A stretch of DNA of 64,000 bases from Azolla caroliniana (lineage: Eukaryota; Polypodiophyta), in assembly GCA_043228905.1 (NCBI GenBank), contig JBHGNT010000014.1:11036001-11100000 (forward strand), in the 5' to 3' direction. Shown piece after piece: positions 45,190 to 56,951 of the stretch (position 1 is the first letter of the stretch; every line of letters begins with the position of its first letter). Position numbers and translations under genes: made by a program. The notes beneath the pieces were generated by a model. That model was given only the letters and a program-made list of their open reading frames with translations, did not search any database and had not been told where the DNA came from.

Positions 45190-48100
45190 GGGTATATCAA
45201 TGGAAGACAAGCACATTTCTTGTTTGATTTCGGTAGTTCTCACAATTTTCTTAATGATCACTTTGTGCAGCAAATGGAACTCCACATAAACGCAAGTGAT
45301 CATATCTATCAAGTTCACATGGCAAATCGAAGTGTTCAATACATCAGTGGCATTGTTTGTCATCTGCCAATTCAAATAAATACCTATTTGGAGAAGCTTG
45401 ACTTTCATGTTATGAAACTACAATCCGCATATGTCATTTTAGGATACCCTTGGTTTTTTAATAAAAACCCTTCTTGGTCCATTGATTGGGTTAATCACTC
45501 AATCACATTTGAACTTAATAATGGTAAACATTTTATTCAATGTTCCAAACTTCCTTCTCGTTCACTTGTGTCTTCTAAATCTTTAAGTGAGTATTTAAGT
45601 TCATTAATTTATTCGTGTGTAATTAATCCTGCACTTCAATTTTATTATTTAATATTGACGCTACACAATTACCACATTATGAACAACGATTACTCGACTC
45701 TATTTTAGACGATTTTCAAGACGTGTTTCCTAACGAATTGCCACTTACTTTACCACCAAAACGTAATGTGGACCATTAAATTGAACTCATTCCTGGTGTT
45801 GCTCCTGTGAGCATTCCACCTTACCGACTTAGTCGATTAGAAGAGGATGAGATCGCTAAACAACTTAAGGAATACTTGAGTATGGGACACATTAGGTATA
45901 GTAAATCACCTTGGGGTGCGCCAGTTCTATTAGTTAAGGAGAGGGAAGGTTCATGGCGAATGTGTATCAATTATCGCCGTTTGAATAAAATGACAATTAA
46001 AAATGCATATCTGTTACCTCGTGCCGATGATTTGATTGACCGTTTGCATGGGGCTCAATATTTTACGAAAATTGACTTACAGATAGGTTATCATCAGATT
46101 CACATTGCCGAGGATGATATTCCTAAAACCACTTTTCGTACACGTTATGGTCATTATGAGTTTTTAGTCATGCCTTTCGGGTTGACTAATGCTCCAGCCA
46201 CATTCCAACAAGCGATGGATGACGTTTTCCGAGATCAACTCAGTGATTTTTTTTTCGTCTTCTTCAATGATATTTTTATATATAGCCGTACCTTGCAACA
46301 TCATGTTCAATATGTTCGATTTGTTTTGCAAAAGTTGCGTGACAACTCTTTCTATGCAAAACATTCAAAATGTGATTTTTTCCAAAAATCTATTGTGACC
46401 TAGGTCATTTAATTATGGAAAATGGTGTTGAAATTGAACCTTCTCGTATTGAAAAGGTTAAACTTAGGCCCATTCCTCGTAATATTCGTGAATTGTTATC
46501 ATTCTTAGGGTTTGTTGGATTTTTACGAAAATCAATTCATAGCTATTCCAAATTGACTACGCCATTAACTGACCTTTTAAAAGGTCATCCACGTAAGTCT
46601 GTCAAACCAATTGCATGGAATGAACAACTTGACAAATCATTTGAGACACTCAAAGAGCATGTGTGTCTAGCTCCCACTCTTCTATTACCGGACCCTTCTA
46701 AGCCTTTCTCAATCGAAACCGATGCTAGTGATTATGCTATTGGTGTCGTTCTTTATCAAGGCGGTCATCCTATTGCTTTAGAAAGTAAGAAGCTTGATGC
46801 TACTCAATCTCGGTATTCAGTTCAAGAGAAAGAGTTGTTTGTGGTAATACATGCACTTAAAACATGGAGGCACTATCTCTATGGAAATAAATTTGTGGTT
46901 ACAATAGACCATCAATCATTGAAGTATTTTTGTGACCAGCCAGATCTTGTTGGTTGTAAAGGCCATTGGGCTGACCTTATGCAAGAATTTGATTATTCCA
47001 TACGGTATTGCAAGGGTTCTATGAACACTGTTGCAGATGCCCTTAGTCGCATTAAAGAAGTTAACATGCTTAGCTTCACGGAAATAACATCTGATCTTTT
47101 AGATCACCTTCAAGGGAAATACCTTGATGACGGTTATTTTTCAAAATACTGGACGAACGCCGAATCTGGTTTAGATGCCGATACTAGCACCCTACCCTCG
47201 AAGGCGACCTTTCACATTATAAACGATTTGCTCTACCGTAGTGGAAAGGTCTGTGTTCCAGATTTACCAAACGTAAAACAGAAAATTCTTCATGAATGTC
47301 ATGATGCACCATCTACTGGTCATCTTGGAATACAACGCACACTCGTTCTCATCTCAAGTACTTTTTTCTGGCCTAAATGCGCTCTGACGTGGAAAAATAC
47401 GTAACTCAATGCTTACAATGTCAGATTAATAAGTCAGAACGAGTTAAAGCTGCGGGTCTTTTACATCCCTTAGATATTCCGAACAACAAATGGGAAAGTA
47501 TCTCGATGGATTTTATTGTTAGTTTACCTCGTACACAGAGGGGTCATGATGCCATTTGGGTTGTCATTGACAGACTAACAAAATTGGCTAGATTTATTCC
47601 TACCAAAACCACGGTAACTGCTCAACAATTGGCTTATCAATTTGTTGATGAGTTATTTCATTTTTATGGATTACCGATGGATATTGTTAGTGATCGAGAT
47701 TCCAAGTTTACTAGTGACTTTTGGACTCAAGTCTTTAAGAAACTAGAAACTACGTTGAGCATGAGTTCCGCAGATCATCCTTAGTCTAATGGACAAACTG
47801 AACGAGTTAATCAAATTATTGAGGACATGCTTCGAGCTTATGTAGCAAAAACCCCTTCTAAGTGGGAGCAATACCTTTCTATCTTAGAATTTGCCTATAT
47901 TAGCTCTAAACATACATCCATTGGATATTTTATGTTGATGTATGGTTTTCAGCCACGTGCCCCAGTTGATGTCATTATTCATCATTATACATTAGACAGT
48001 ACACATAATTTTTTGCAAGACGAACCAAATGTTGCATATTGCCAAAGAGAATGTCAAGACGGCTCAAGATCGTGCTCAATTTTATGTTGATCAGGATAGA

Positions 48101-48560
48101 CGTCCTCGTGCATTTACTATTGGTCAAAAAGCTTTTTTGCGTGTCCCTACTGACTCTATGTCATTATCTACGGGTAAGTGTGCTAAGTTAACCCCACAAT
48201 ATTGTGGCCCATTTGAAATCCTTAAGCGGGTTGGGTCATCTACTTATCACCTTGCCTCACCCTATAACGTTGGTATTCATCCTGTTTTTCACGTTAGTCG
48301 TCTAAAACCATTTTTAGGCTCTGGTGATAACACCATCACAATACAAGATCTTGTAACAATAGAGGATTTTTTCTTACAAACCTCATGTTCATGAACGAAT
48401 TCTTGATTCTCGTACTACATGTTTACGTTCTAAAGAGATTCAGCTATTCAAGATCAAATGGATGGATAAACCTATTGATGATGCCACATGGGAACGCGAG
48501 CATACTCTTAAGGCACAATTTCCTCACTTTATATTGCAAGAGTGCAATCTTTTGAAGTAG
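45190..48560 (+). pseudogene. Gypsy pol: protease, RT, RNase H, integrase, chromodomain-like end
   Basis: Protease at 45217 (LFDFGSSHNFL, DSG changed to DFG). RT at 45807-46400: [52 protein letters not shown], then [10 protein letters not shown], where the usual YLDD is changed and one catalytic Asp is Asn. RNase H at 46600-47060 (IETDASDYAIGVVLYQ; ADALSRI). Integrase zinc domain (ECHDAPSTGHLG; CLQCQINK), core (SMDFIVSLP; IVSDRDSKFTSDFW), and NGQTERVNQ just after an in-frame TAG at 47782. The chromodomain-like end is ILDSRTTCLRSKEIQLFKIKW to the stop 48558-48560. Frameshifts near 45710, 46400, 47390, 48080 and 48390. Confidence 0.9.
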
Positions 48561-48567
48561 GGGAGTA

Positions 48568-49040
48568 TCTTATGTACACATAACGTTGGTGAGGGTAGGT
48601 CACCAATATTTACATTAGTGAAGGGTATGTTCACTAATGTTAAAAAGGGGACTAATGATTGGATAGAAGGAATGGTAGGTCCATGCACTATCATGATTTG
48701 GACAACCAATGAATGGAGAGCCTTTTAGAAAAGCACACCTATTTAAGGGGCCTAGGAAAAGGTATAAATATGAGGCTTAGCTACCCTCATAATCACATTA
48801 TGTCGGAAGGTTGCTGTCTTAGACACTAGTGCTGCAGGCTTGGCTTTCATTTCAACGATCGTGTTTATCTCTTCCAAGGTATTAGTCATCCTAATATCCG
48901 GTGGTATGGGATGTCAGTGGTAGGTTGGCTATGTCTAGATCATAGCTCGGGGGTGGTCGGGTGGAACGGGTTCTTCTATCCATTCTATTTTCCTTCTTTT
49001 ACTTTAGTTTGGTCTATTGATTAGTAATAGACTCTTAACA
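48568..49040 (+). repeat. Gypsy 3' LTR
   Basis: It follows a short purine tract (GAAGTAGGGGAG). Near-identical to 42666-43046 apart from two indels. It ends ACTCTTAACA. Confidence 0.9.
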
Positions 49041-49230
49041 ATCACCTCTCACAATGTGGCATCGATCTTATCCGGTCTCTTGTCCCCGAATTGTACCGGC
49101 AACCAAATATCTTTAACCACCAGCATATCCCTTATCTTCGACTTCCACACTGAGTAGTTGGAGCTGGTGAGCATGAACATGCCGCCGAACGATTCTTCCA
49201 TTTCCTGTGTTGTTCATTCTGATACCAATT

Positions 49231-49750
49231 TGTGCAGAATAGCGCGGAATATTGCTCGGCCACAACCGAGTCTTGAATCGCTTCAATGGGAAGTAGAGAG
49301 TACACAAAGGAAATACACAGGATGTTTACGTGGAAAGCCCTAAATGGGAAAAAACCACTGGAGCCCACGGACTCCAACTATCACTATAGGAGAAAGGTAC
49401 AATCAAAGCCTCAGAGGCAACGACCTCGATCTCTGTATCTTCGCCAACCGGTGGTTACAACAGAGTATCGCTCTGTATCTCTCTCTCTCTCTGTCGCTCT
49501 CTCTATACAACAATATGACAATAACAACAACAACATTACAAAGTGATTGCCCTAAGTCATGTTTATACTTATATGAACTTAGGGCTATTTACAAATATAG
49601 CCTCAATAGGCTTACTCAAAACATATTTACAGGTATGTCTTCTCTTCCGGTTCTCACCGACTCTCCTTTGGTTTCCGGATCTCTTTTGGTTCTCACTGGG
49701 TCCTCTTTATTCATCACCGGATCCCATCCAGAGAGACTAATTTCCCAACA
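49231..49750 (-). repeat. 5' LTR of nested copia
   Basis: Minus strand: starts TGTTGGGAAATTAGTC at 49750, ends TTCTGCACA at 49231, followed by AATTGGTATCAGAATG (primer site) and gag. TATA-like AAGTATAAACATGAC is at about 49565. Flanked by TAATC (49751-49755). Confidence 0.9.
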
Positions 49751-49755
49751 TAATC

Positions 49756-49804
49756 TTCGCCTCTTAGTACTAATCTCCTCTTTGTGTCACTATTATTCCT
49801 AACA
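49756..49804 (+). repeat. Gypsy LTR, right part
   Basis: It continues the LTR at 38385-38881 after the copia insertion and ends CCTAACA. Confidence 0.65.
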
Positions 49805-51644
49805 GCCATAGCTAGAACGAAGAACCGGATTAGTGTCTGGAACCAGGAGCCGAATCGGAGAGCTGGTAGGCCATTAGAGATGTACGAATCTAGCCTAGTC
49901 CGTAGGCATATTTTTAGGAGTAAGTGTTAGTTGCACGTATGAGCATTGAAGTACTTTTCAGTACTTCTGTTAATCCTTTTTAAAGACTTGTATAAACTGC
50001 TCACTGAGCACATTGTATGTATAGAGCATTATTATTTTGAACTGAGTTTATGCTACTCTGCTCTCTCTGTCTCCATTAAACTCAATTCAAAATAATAAAC
50101 TAGTGTATTCTGAGCTTCCCTTAAACCTATGTTTAATCTCTGTTGCTACCCGATGTAACCGGTTTTGTCAAAGCTTCCGCATATTAACTTTCACATGGTA
50201 TCAAAGCGCGAGGGTTGCGAAGCTCTGCAGCCGACAAGCGTTTTCTAAAGACAAACCCTAACACCCGGTAAAGAACAGATAGAAGATAGATATGGATCGA
50301 GCAATGGCTAGCTAGCTCCTATCGGTGAAGCTCGACAGATCCAACTACGCATCTTGGTCGTACAAGACGCACCAATACCTGCTTGGGCATGGTTACTCGA
50401 GTTATGTCGACGGAGCTAACGATACAACACTTAATGTGGCACACAGGGACTTCCCGACTTGGGAACAAGCAGTAAGCAGAGTTATGTACTACTTTGCGTC
50501 CACTGTCACCGATCATCTATTGAGCCATATCAGGACGCCAAGACGCCAAAGCAAGCTTGGGGAACATAAAGAAGGTCTTCGCCGCAAGCACCACGGCCCG
50601 AAAGCTGCAACTCCGATAGGAGTTGAGAAATGTCTAATAGAAGAACATGTCGGTGGCCGACTATACGGCCCAGATCAAAGACATCTGCGACTCACTTGCC
50701 TCTATCAACGTAACCGTTGAGGAAGATGAGATGGTGCAGGTTTGTCTCGAGGGTCTGGCATCAAAGTTCGGAGCATTCCGGATGGTGGTTTGTACAAGGG
50801 AGAATACACCCTTGTTTTTCGACTTATTGTCGATGCTCCTAGTAGAGGAGAACCACACAGGTGCGTCAACGAGCACGCACACTCACAACAAGATGTTATA
50901 CATGGAGGCGGCTCGGCTCCGTGGTCGTGGCAGAAGAGGCGAATCGGCAAATGGTGGAAGCGGCCGACAAGACCAGAACCTAAGGCACAAGGATGCTGCC
51001 AATAGTAGCTTCGGACCCTCCACAAGTAAGGGGAGTCAAAGCGGTGCCTAAAACCAGCAAGAGAAGACCGCAACGGAATGTTGGTACTGTCGCAAGAAAG
51101 GCCACCTTGAGAGTGAGTGTTGGAAGAATCACGCCGATTTGAATAAATCCAGATCCGGCAAAGCCCGGACAAGGGAACCGAAGGATCAGAAGGATTCGAA
51201 GGATCCGAAACTGGAAAGACAGGAAAAGGGCCAGCCTTTGTGATGAAACACAAGGCGAACTCGATGAAGAAGACCACTTCCGGATCGGAGGAAGTGTGGT
51301 ACGTTGACTTTGGAGAATCTAACCACATGATGACCCAGGAAGAGTGGTTCTCATTTTTGGAAAAGCCAGAGAAACCAGGAGTTGTCGAGACCGGAGAAAA
51401 CACTCCTCACCCTATAGTGCATGTAGAAAAAGTTCCCCTTAGTTTTGTCGGAAAAAAGGGGAAGCTTATGAACGTGCTTCACGTCCCGACAATCACAAAG
51501 AACTAGTGTTGGTCACTCATATCGTCGACCATTGGATGCAAGTGCGGATTACGCACCTCGGATGCTTCATTGAGGAAGAGGACTAGATCATCGTGCAAGG
51601 GCACCGGGACGGGAAGATGTTTGTTGTTATGAGCATGACCATAT
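49805..51644 (+). mobile_element. Copia 5' LTR, gag and protease, 3' truncated
   Basis: LTR from about 49805 (first ~45 bases lost) to 50195, primer site TGGTATCAAAGCGCG at 50196. Gag starts ATG 50292, with an in-frame TAG at 50313. It then reads KLDRSNYASWSYKTHQYLLG, HIRT, EDEMVQVCLEGLASKFG. The zinc knuckle CWYCRKKGHLESECWK is at about 51080-51125. Protease WYVDFGESNHMM (DSG changed to DFG) is at about 51300. MNVLHVPTITKN ends at a TAG at about 51505, after which frame is kept for a little (QVRITHLGCFIEEE). No integrase, RT or 3' LTR. Confidence 0.83.
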
Positions 51645-53026
51645 AATATCCCGTGGTGATAATTTACCATAGTATTCTATACACGTGGATAAGTGTGAGG
51701 GTTAAACGAGAGTGTAAAGAAGGGGAGGATTACTTTTAATCCTCGGGATAGAGACAACCCATTAGGGCAAGTGTGAACTTGCCTGCAGGCGTTGGGTATC
51801 GCTATAAATATGAGGCTTAACTACCCTCATTTCATCATATCTTGACTATGTCAAGACTTTGTTTCATGGTGGGTCAACTCTTATAGCGAGCACGCCAACA
51901 GCAGGTACAACTCAACGCCATGACGGTGGTATGGGACGCCGATCGAGGCTTGAGTCTGTCTCGACCCCTTCACTCGAGGGTGGTCGAGTGATCGGCACCC
52001 TTCTTTCTCTCTCTTCTTTCTATCTATCTATCTTTTATCCTTATCATATGCTTACTTTAGATCATAACTCTAATAGTTGGTATCAGAGTAATAATCATTC
52101 AATGGCTCAGAATAACGACCCGATGTCATCCGCTCAAGCGGAAGGAACTCAAGGAAATCCTCTTGGAGCAATCTCCATTGAGTCGTTTTCTTACAAATAC
52201 AAAATGTCCTTAGTTCAACCGCTCATCAGATGTCCAAACTTCGGCTATCTCAAAGTGCTCTCGAGGCACATGGCAATAGTTTACAAGGTGACACTAATAG
52301 ACCCGATGAGCGTTAGGGTGAGTCGTTTTCTTACAAATACAAAATGTCCTTAGTTCAACCGCTCATCAGATGTCCGAACTTCGGCTATCTCAAAGTGCTC
52401 TCGAGGCACGTGTCATTAGTTTACAAGGTGACACTAATAGACCTGATGAGCGTTAGGGTGAACCATCATTTGTCGTAAAGCCATTTACGGGAGAAAAAAT
52501 GGAAAGAACCGAAGAAGCAATCTACACGTGGCTAGGTTGATGGGAGTCTCATTTTGAGCTCTATTCCACGCTAGATAGTCCAAAGACTGCATATGTCGGC
52601 CGAGAACTAGGGGGTAAGGCCGTCGCCTGGTGGCGTGGGCTCCAAACTTTGGGGAAATTGCCCGATACCTAGACAGATTTTGTCACAGTTTTTAAGGGCC
52701 AATTTCTGCAACCTCCCTCTCGAACCGAGGCAGCACAAGCTTTAATGAACCTCTCTAGCAGGAAGTTTTCCTCACTAAAAGACTATGTCCACTATGCTAG
52801 AACCTAAATCCAAAAATCGGGTCTAGAAGGGGACAATTGGTTAACAGCTTGTTTTGTCAATGGCATCCCCAGTTCGGACTATCACTAGATAGTGCATAAT
52901 AAGCATCCAAAATCCTTCGAAGAGGCCGTTGAAATAGTTCTTCGCTATCAACGCACTTCGAAGAAGGACCATAGCAAACCCAACGAAGCGCCCGGGACTA
53001 AGCAATCGCATTTCGCTGGGAAACGT
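51645..53026 (+). mobile_element. Gypsy 5' LTR and gag, cut by another gypsy
   Basis: LTR about 51645-52076, with TATA-like CGCTATAAATATGAGGC (51800), primer site TTGGTATCAGAG at 52077-52088. Gag starts MAQNNDPMSSAQAEGTQG at 52102. A 140-bp tandem duplication follows (52180-52319, 52320-52459). The rest of gag (GKAVAWWRGLQTLGKLP, DYVHYART, IPSSDYH) has several stops. It is interrupted at 53026 within FAGKR. Related to the gypsy at 42.7-49.0 kb by gag order. The LTR edges are less certain because clear TG/CA ends are missing. Confidence 0.72.
52180..52459 (+). repeat. 140-bp tandem duplication in gypsy gag
   Basis: GAGTCGTTTTCTTACAAATA begins each copy (52180 and 52320). The copies differ at about five bases. 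The event shifts the gag reading frame. Confidence 0.93.
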
Positions 53027-54653
53027 TGTCGTGAGAATCTATCACTATGTGTGGATCGTGAGACGGAACCGCCGGGGTTATGGACTGGAAGGAATTAGTA
53101 CGCAAAATTCACATATAAGACAAGTAGATGAGAGGAAACATTAGTTTATTGCAAAAGAAATCAATTCTTTATAAACTTAGAATCATGTTACAATGGATTG
53201 GATATGAATATAAAAGATCATTCTTAAAAAGAAAGCAGCCAACAACTATGTAAGGAGTGGTCTGATATGAATAAGAGAGATTATTCTTGAAAGGAAGGAG
53301 CCAACAACCATGTAAGGAGTGGTCCGATATCAATATGAGAGAGATTTCTTCCCCAAGGAATGGGAGAGAGAAGAAGAAAGGAAAAAAAAAGTAGAGGGAA
53401 AAAATGAAACTTATATTGAACTCTTTGTTGACCCCCCTTCCAAATGTTACTTTGCATGTCCACTTTTAGTTGCATGGCCTCTACTTTTAGTTGCATGCTT
53501 CCATTTTTAGTTGCATGCCTTTTACTTTTAGTTGCATGGCCTTGAATTTTAGTTGCATGCGACCCTCCACTTTTAGTTGCATGGCCAAATGACCTAATCA
53601 TCCATAAAGTTTAGCCCGTGCGCAATTTGTACGTGCGTTGCAACCAAACCATAGACGCGTACGCGCGCGCAAGTTCCGACCGCGCAGTGTACGCATCCAT
53701 GCACGCACGCGTCCCGACCACGCCGTGTACGCATCCACACACACGATGTCGCGAAGATTCGCGCGTGCGTGTGCTACTCGAGCGACCACCGGGGTCTTGG
53801 ACTGGGGAGGACGTTCGCGGAATTATCGAAGCTAGATGACGATCAATGTAAGATTGGATGAAATTTGTTCACTTGAGAAGAAGAAAGATTGTACACTTGA
53901 GAAGTAGAAAAACATGAAGAAGATAAAGACAAATATAATTATATTGATGATAGTGGTGTTGGTGATATCACATATTGAGCCCCCCTTACACAAGCTCAAG
54001 TAGAGGCTTTTATAGGTCTTTCCATGCTTGTGACATGCACAAAACCATGGGCTAAAACCACGGTTTTGTGCACACGGTTTTGCTTATGTCATGCACAAAC
54101 CATGGGTTTAGAACCATGGTTTTGTGCACATGGTTTTCTATGGTTGTTTCGTCTATAATTTGTATATGAAAAGGAAATACATAAAATCTACACTATATGA
54201 TAGTTGTCCTAGTGTAAGGAAAATATCTTGTATCTTAGAGGTGTAAGGTTCAAACCTTGCTTACACCCCCCTGTATGAACTCAAGTGCCACTAGGCCTTA
54301 GGAGGCTTATTTGCTAAGTGTATGTGCAATATTGCACATCCTTGGTTTATTCTTCTCACTTGGTTTCACACCGTAGCCGAAAATCATCACGACAACGCGC
54401 GTCCCGACCGCATCGTGTATGCATCCACGAGCCTCGACCGAGCCATGTAATCATCCGTGCGTGCGCCCGCACACACGCGCATCCTGATCAAGTCGTACGT
54501 CGTGACCCAACATCATTTGAGCCATTCATCTACACAATTTAGCCCAAGTCACCTTGAACATTCTATGCTTCACACATTGATATAATGAATAGGTTTTGGC
54601 TTTCTATATATATTGGGGAATCAAATGTTATCCTATCTATGTGGGATATCTCA
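53027..54653 (-). repeat. 3' LTR (1.63 kb) of long gypsy element
   Basis: Reverse complement of 33000-34506 in overall order. It contains the ATGCAACTAAAAG minisatellite (53450-53590, reversed), a GCGCG-rich block with CGTGCG repeats (53630-53780), twin hairpins (54037-54127) and a purine tract upstream (minus strand GAAGAGAAAAGGGAAAAAACAAAA). On the plus strand its left flank AACGT interrupts gag of another gypsy. Confidence 0.83.
54037..54127. repeat. Two tandem hairpin units in LTR
   Basis: GCACAAAACC (54037-54046) pairs with GGTTTTGTGC (54062-54071). A second unit GCACAAACC (54093-54101) pairs with GGTTTTGTGC (54118-54127). Each unit encloses CCATGG-containing spacers. Confidence 0.88.
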
Positions 54654-54792
54654 GAGTTTTGTTTTTTCCCTTTTCTCTTCAAACTTCTCACTCACATAAC
54701 TTGATGCTTGTTTATCCATTTTATGCGAAGTAAAATACGTTATGAAACTCTTGAAGACATCTATCTTTCTGTATCAATACATTAAACTAAGC

Positions 54793-56322
54793 TTAAATAA
54801 TTATTTTACTAGTTTTCATATCGTGTGTAAGAAACCACACGACATTCATCCCCATCAAACCTGCACATCCACTTGTATGTGCCAATTGTGGTGAGGTTCC
54901 TCTTTTAACCTCGATGTTCAAGGCTACATCATCTAGAGCTTCGATCTCAAGATTTGGGGTGTCTCTTCTCATAAAGATCTTGATCCTCTTTCCTGCAATT
55001 GGCAAGGCAAGTCGAGTTCTATCTAACTCCGCTAAAAATTAGGTTGCATTTTTTCCAATTCTCTTAACCATATACGAGCCAAACCATTGTTTGGCAAACT
55101 TTCGAGCAGTGCTATATTGATTATTGAGACTACTATCATAGACAAGAACCCAATCTCCTTCTTCAATTTTTCTTTGTCGAAGACGATGCTTTTTATCAAA
55201 ATTCTCCTTGTTCTTCAATCGAGCCTCGCGCAACCGTTCTATTGCCAACTCGACATCTTCAGGCCTCCATTCTAATTGTTGAATCCTTATAGCTAGCAAA
55301 TCTTCTCGACTCATTTCATCTTGCCATGGCAAAGATGTCCACGAAGCAATACTTTGCTCGATAGGCATTATTGGTTTTTGCCGTAATATGAGTTCGGCCG
55401 GCATATATCCTGTAGTCGTGCTATGTGTAGTTCTATCAGCCCACAATGCACAAGGTAGTAATCGTGGCCAATTCCCCATCTTACCGTCGCAAGCCTTTGC
55501 TAGAGCTTTTACAATCGGAATATGTCCTCGTTCCACCTTCCCATTTGCGTCCGGGTTGTATGCCATGGTGAGCGATAGTTTGACGCCTATTCTTGAAAAG
55601 AAATCTTTAGCTTCATTTGCATCTAACTCTCCCCTATCTGCTACTATTTTGCCGACACATCCGTATCGACAAATAACATCTTCAAGGAGAAACTTACAAA
55701 CCGCCGAAGTTGTTTTATTCCTTAGTGCCCGTCCTTCTACTTGGTTGGTGAGATCCTCTCTTGCTAGCATGAGATACTTCATTTGCCCCAATCCCATCGG
55801 CATAACCACTATGTCTACCAACCACTTATAATGCATTGATAATGGATATGTCGGATGAAGTTCATCCCTATGTTGATTATTCGAGTATAATTGGCATTGC
55901 TCACATGTTTCAACATAGCTTGCTACATCTTTGTAAACACCCGGCCACCAATACTTCTCCTTGAGCTTTGCGAAAGTTGCCCATATACCTCGATGACCTG
56001 CCCACACATTATCATGAAATTCAGCAATTAGTGTTTGTTGATCTTGTTTCTTGCACACCACTCAAAGATGTCCTTCTTTGAGGAAGAACTTGTAGGCCTT
56101 CTTCCTAATTCGGTAGAAGTCTTCCTTTGACCATGATTCATCCTTTGTAAGAGAGCTTAAGTACTTGCCAATTTCGATGAATTCTCCCTCATAATCTTCT
56201 ACTTTAAACACTGCTAGCACCCGGGCCAACATCCTCTTCGTCGGAGTGCAAATCTTCTTCACCCTCATACCTTGCCCTTGACAACATATCGGCCACCACA
56301 TTATGCTTTCCATTTATATGTC
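54793..56322 (-). pseudogene. Gypsy integrase with long C-terminal tail
   Basis: Minus strand: zinc domain FHDNVWAGHRGIWATF and CEQCQLY. The core carries VDIVVMPMGLGQMKYLML (first Asp), IVADRGELDANEAKDFF (second Asp) and NPDANGKVERGHIPIVKAL (Glu), so the DDE triad is present in one open frame of 340 codons (56061-55039). The C-terminal part EEGDWVLVYDSSLNNQYS and WFGSYMVKRIG follows. After one stop, a further conserved-looking stretch ends at 54793 (TRLALPIAGKRIKIFMRRD). Upstream (56313-56062) is a linker with FIEIGKYLSSLTKDES and a stop at 56062-56060. Confidence 0.9.
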
Positions 56323-56327
56323 GAATC

Positions 56328-56946
56328 TGTTGGGAACTTAACGTTCCTTATGTCCGATGCTCGGCCACAACCGAGATTCTTTACACACACAAAAAAACAG
56401 GTAATAAAAAAAACGCGACACAAGAGAGGAGAAATGGTACACAGGAGGTATACGTGGAAAACCCCAAAAATGGGAAAAAACCACGGCAACCCACAAGCTG
56501 CAAACTGTCACTATGCAGAAATATACAACAGTGAGATCACTGAGGCAACGACCTCGTGCTCACAGATCTTCGCCACAGGCGGCGGTTACAACAAAGGCAA
56601 CGACCTCGTCTCTCTCTCTCTCTCTCTGTACAGTTACGCACTCTAATCTCTTCATGCACCAACAAGAAGGAATAACAACACATAAAAGAAGTTTGCCCTA
56701 AGTCATATTTATACTAGTATGACTTTTCGGCTATTTACAAATGTAGCCTCGATGAGCTCCATCCGGCTCTCCGCAGTCGGGTACTCCTCATCCGGTTCAT
56801 ACTGGGCATGCACCATCCGACTCTCCGCAGTCGGGTACTCCTCATCCGGTTCATACCGGTTCGGCCTCGGCCTGTCGGCCTCGGCCGAGTTTGTTCGTCG
56901 GCATTGTTCATCTACCTTCCCATCCGGAGGGACCTGTCTTCCAACA
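56328..56946 (-). mobile_element. Solo copia LTR, TSD GAATC
   Basis: Minus strand: TGTTGGAAGACAGGTCCC...GTTCCCAACA. GAATC flanks it at 56323-56327 and 56947-56951. It interrupts the gypsy RNase H/integrase junction between KSFNPKI and RHINGKHNVVADML. It has about two 54-bp U3 repeat units (56765-56860), TATA-like CTAGTATAAATATGAC (about 56710) and a GA tract. Confidence 0.95.
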
Positions 56947-56951
56947 GAATC

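Larger units (their letters stand above)
42666..49040 (+). mobile_element. Near full-length gypsy element (chromodomain-like C-terminus)
   Basis: 5' LTR 42666-43046 and 3' LTR 48568-49040, with termini TGTTA...TAACA (the 3' copy starts TCTTA). Primer site TGGTATCAGAGC at 43048-43059, complementary to tRNA-iMet. Flanking bases are ATCAT (42661-42665) and ATCAC (49041-49045), a target duplication with one change. Gag is at 44215-45060 and pol at 45180-48560. It sits inside gag of the minus-strand copia. Confidence 0.92.
38882..49750 (-). mobile_element. Nested minus-strand copia element, TSD TAATC
   Basis: 5' LTR 49750-49231, primer site AATTGGTATCAGAATG, gag start (MEESFGGMFMLTSSNYSVW at about 49200), 3' LTR 39422-38882. 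TAATC flanks both ends (38877-38881 and 49751-49755). Both LTRs begin TGTTGGGAAATCAGTC or TGTTGGGAAATTAGTC. The body is interrupted by a gypsy element (42666-49040) and a solo LTR (41585-42277). The part between early gag and integrase is deleted and replaced by an inverted gag piece (42521-42640). Present parts: integrase C-terminal half, RT with FVYVDDMLVVG (about 40400), RNase H (STMEAEYTAAVEASKE, 39780-39730). Confidence 0.88.

Noticed and set aside
53618-53839. Arg/His-rich frames in the GCGCG block
   Set aside because: Frames in the CpG-rich part of an LTR, on both strands, without family motifs.
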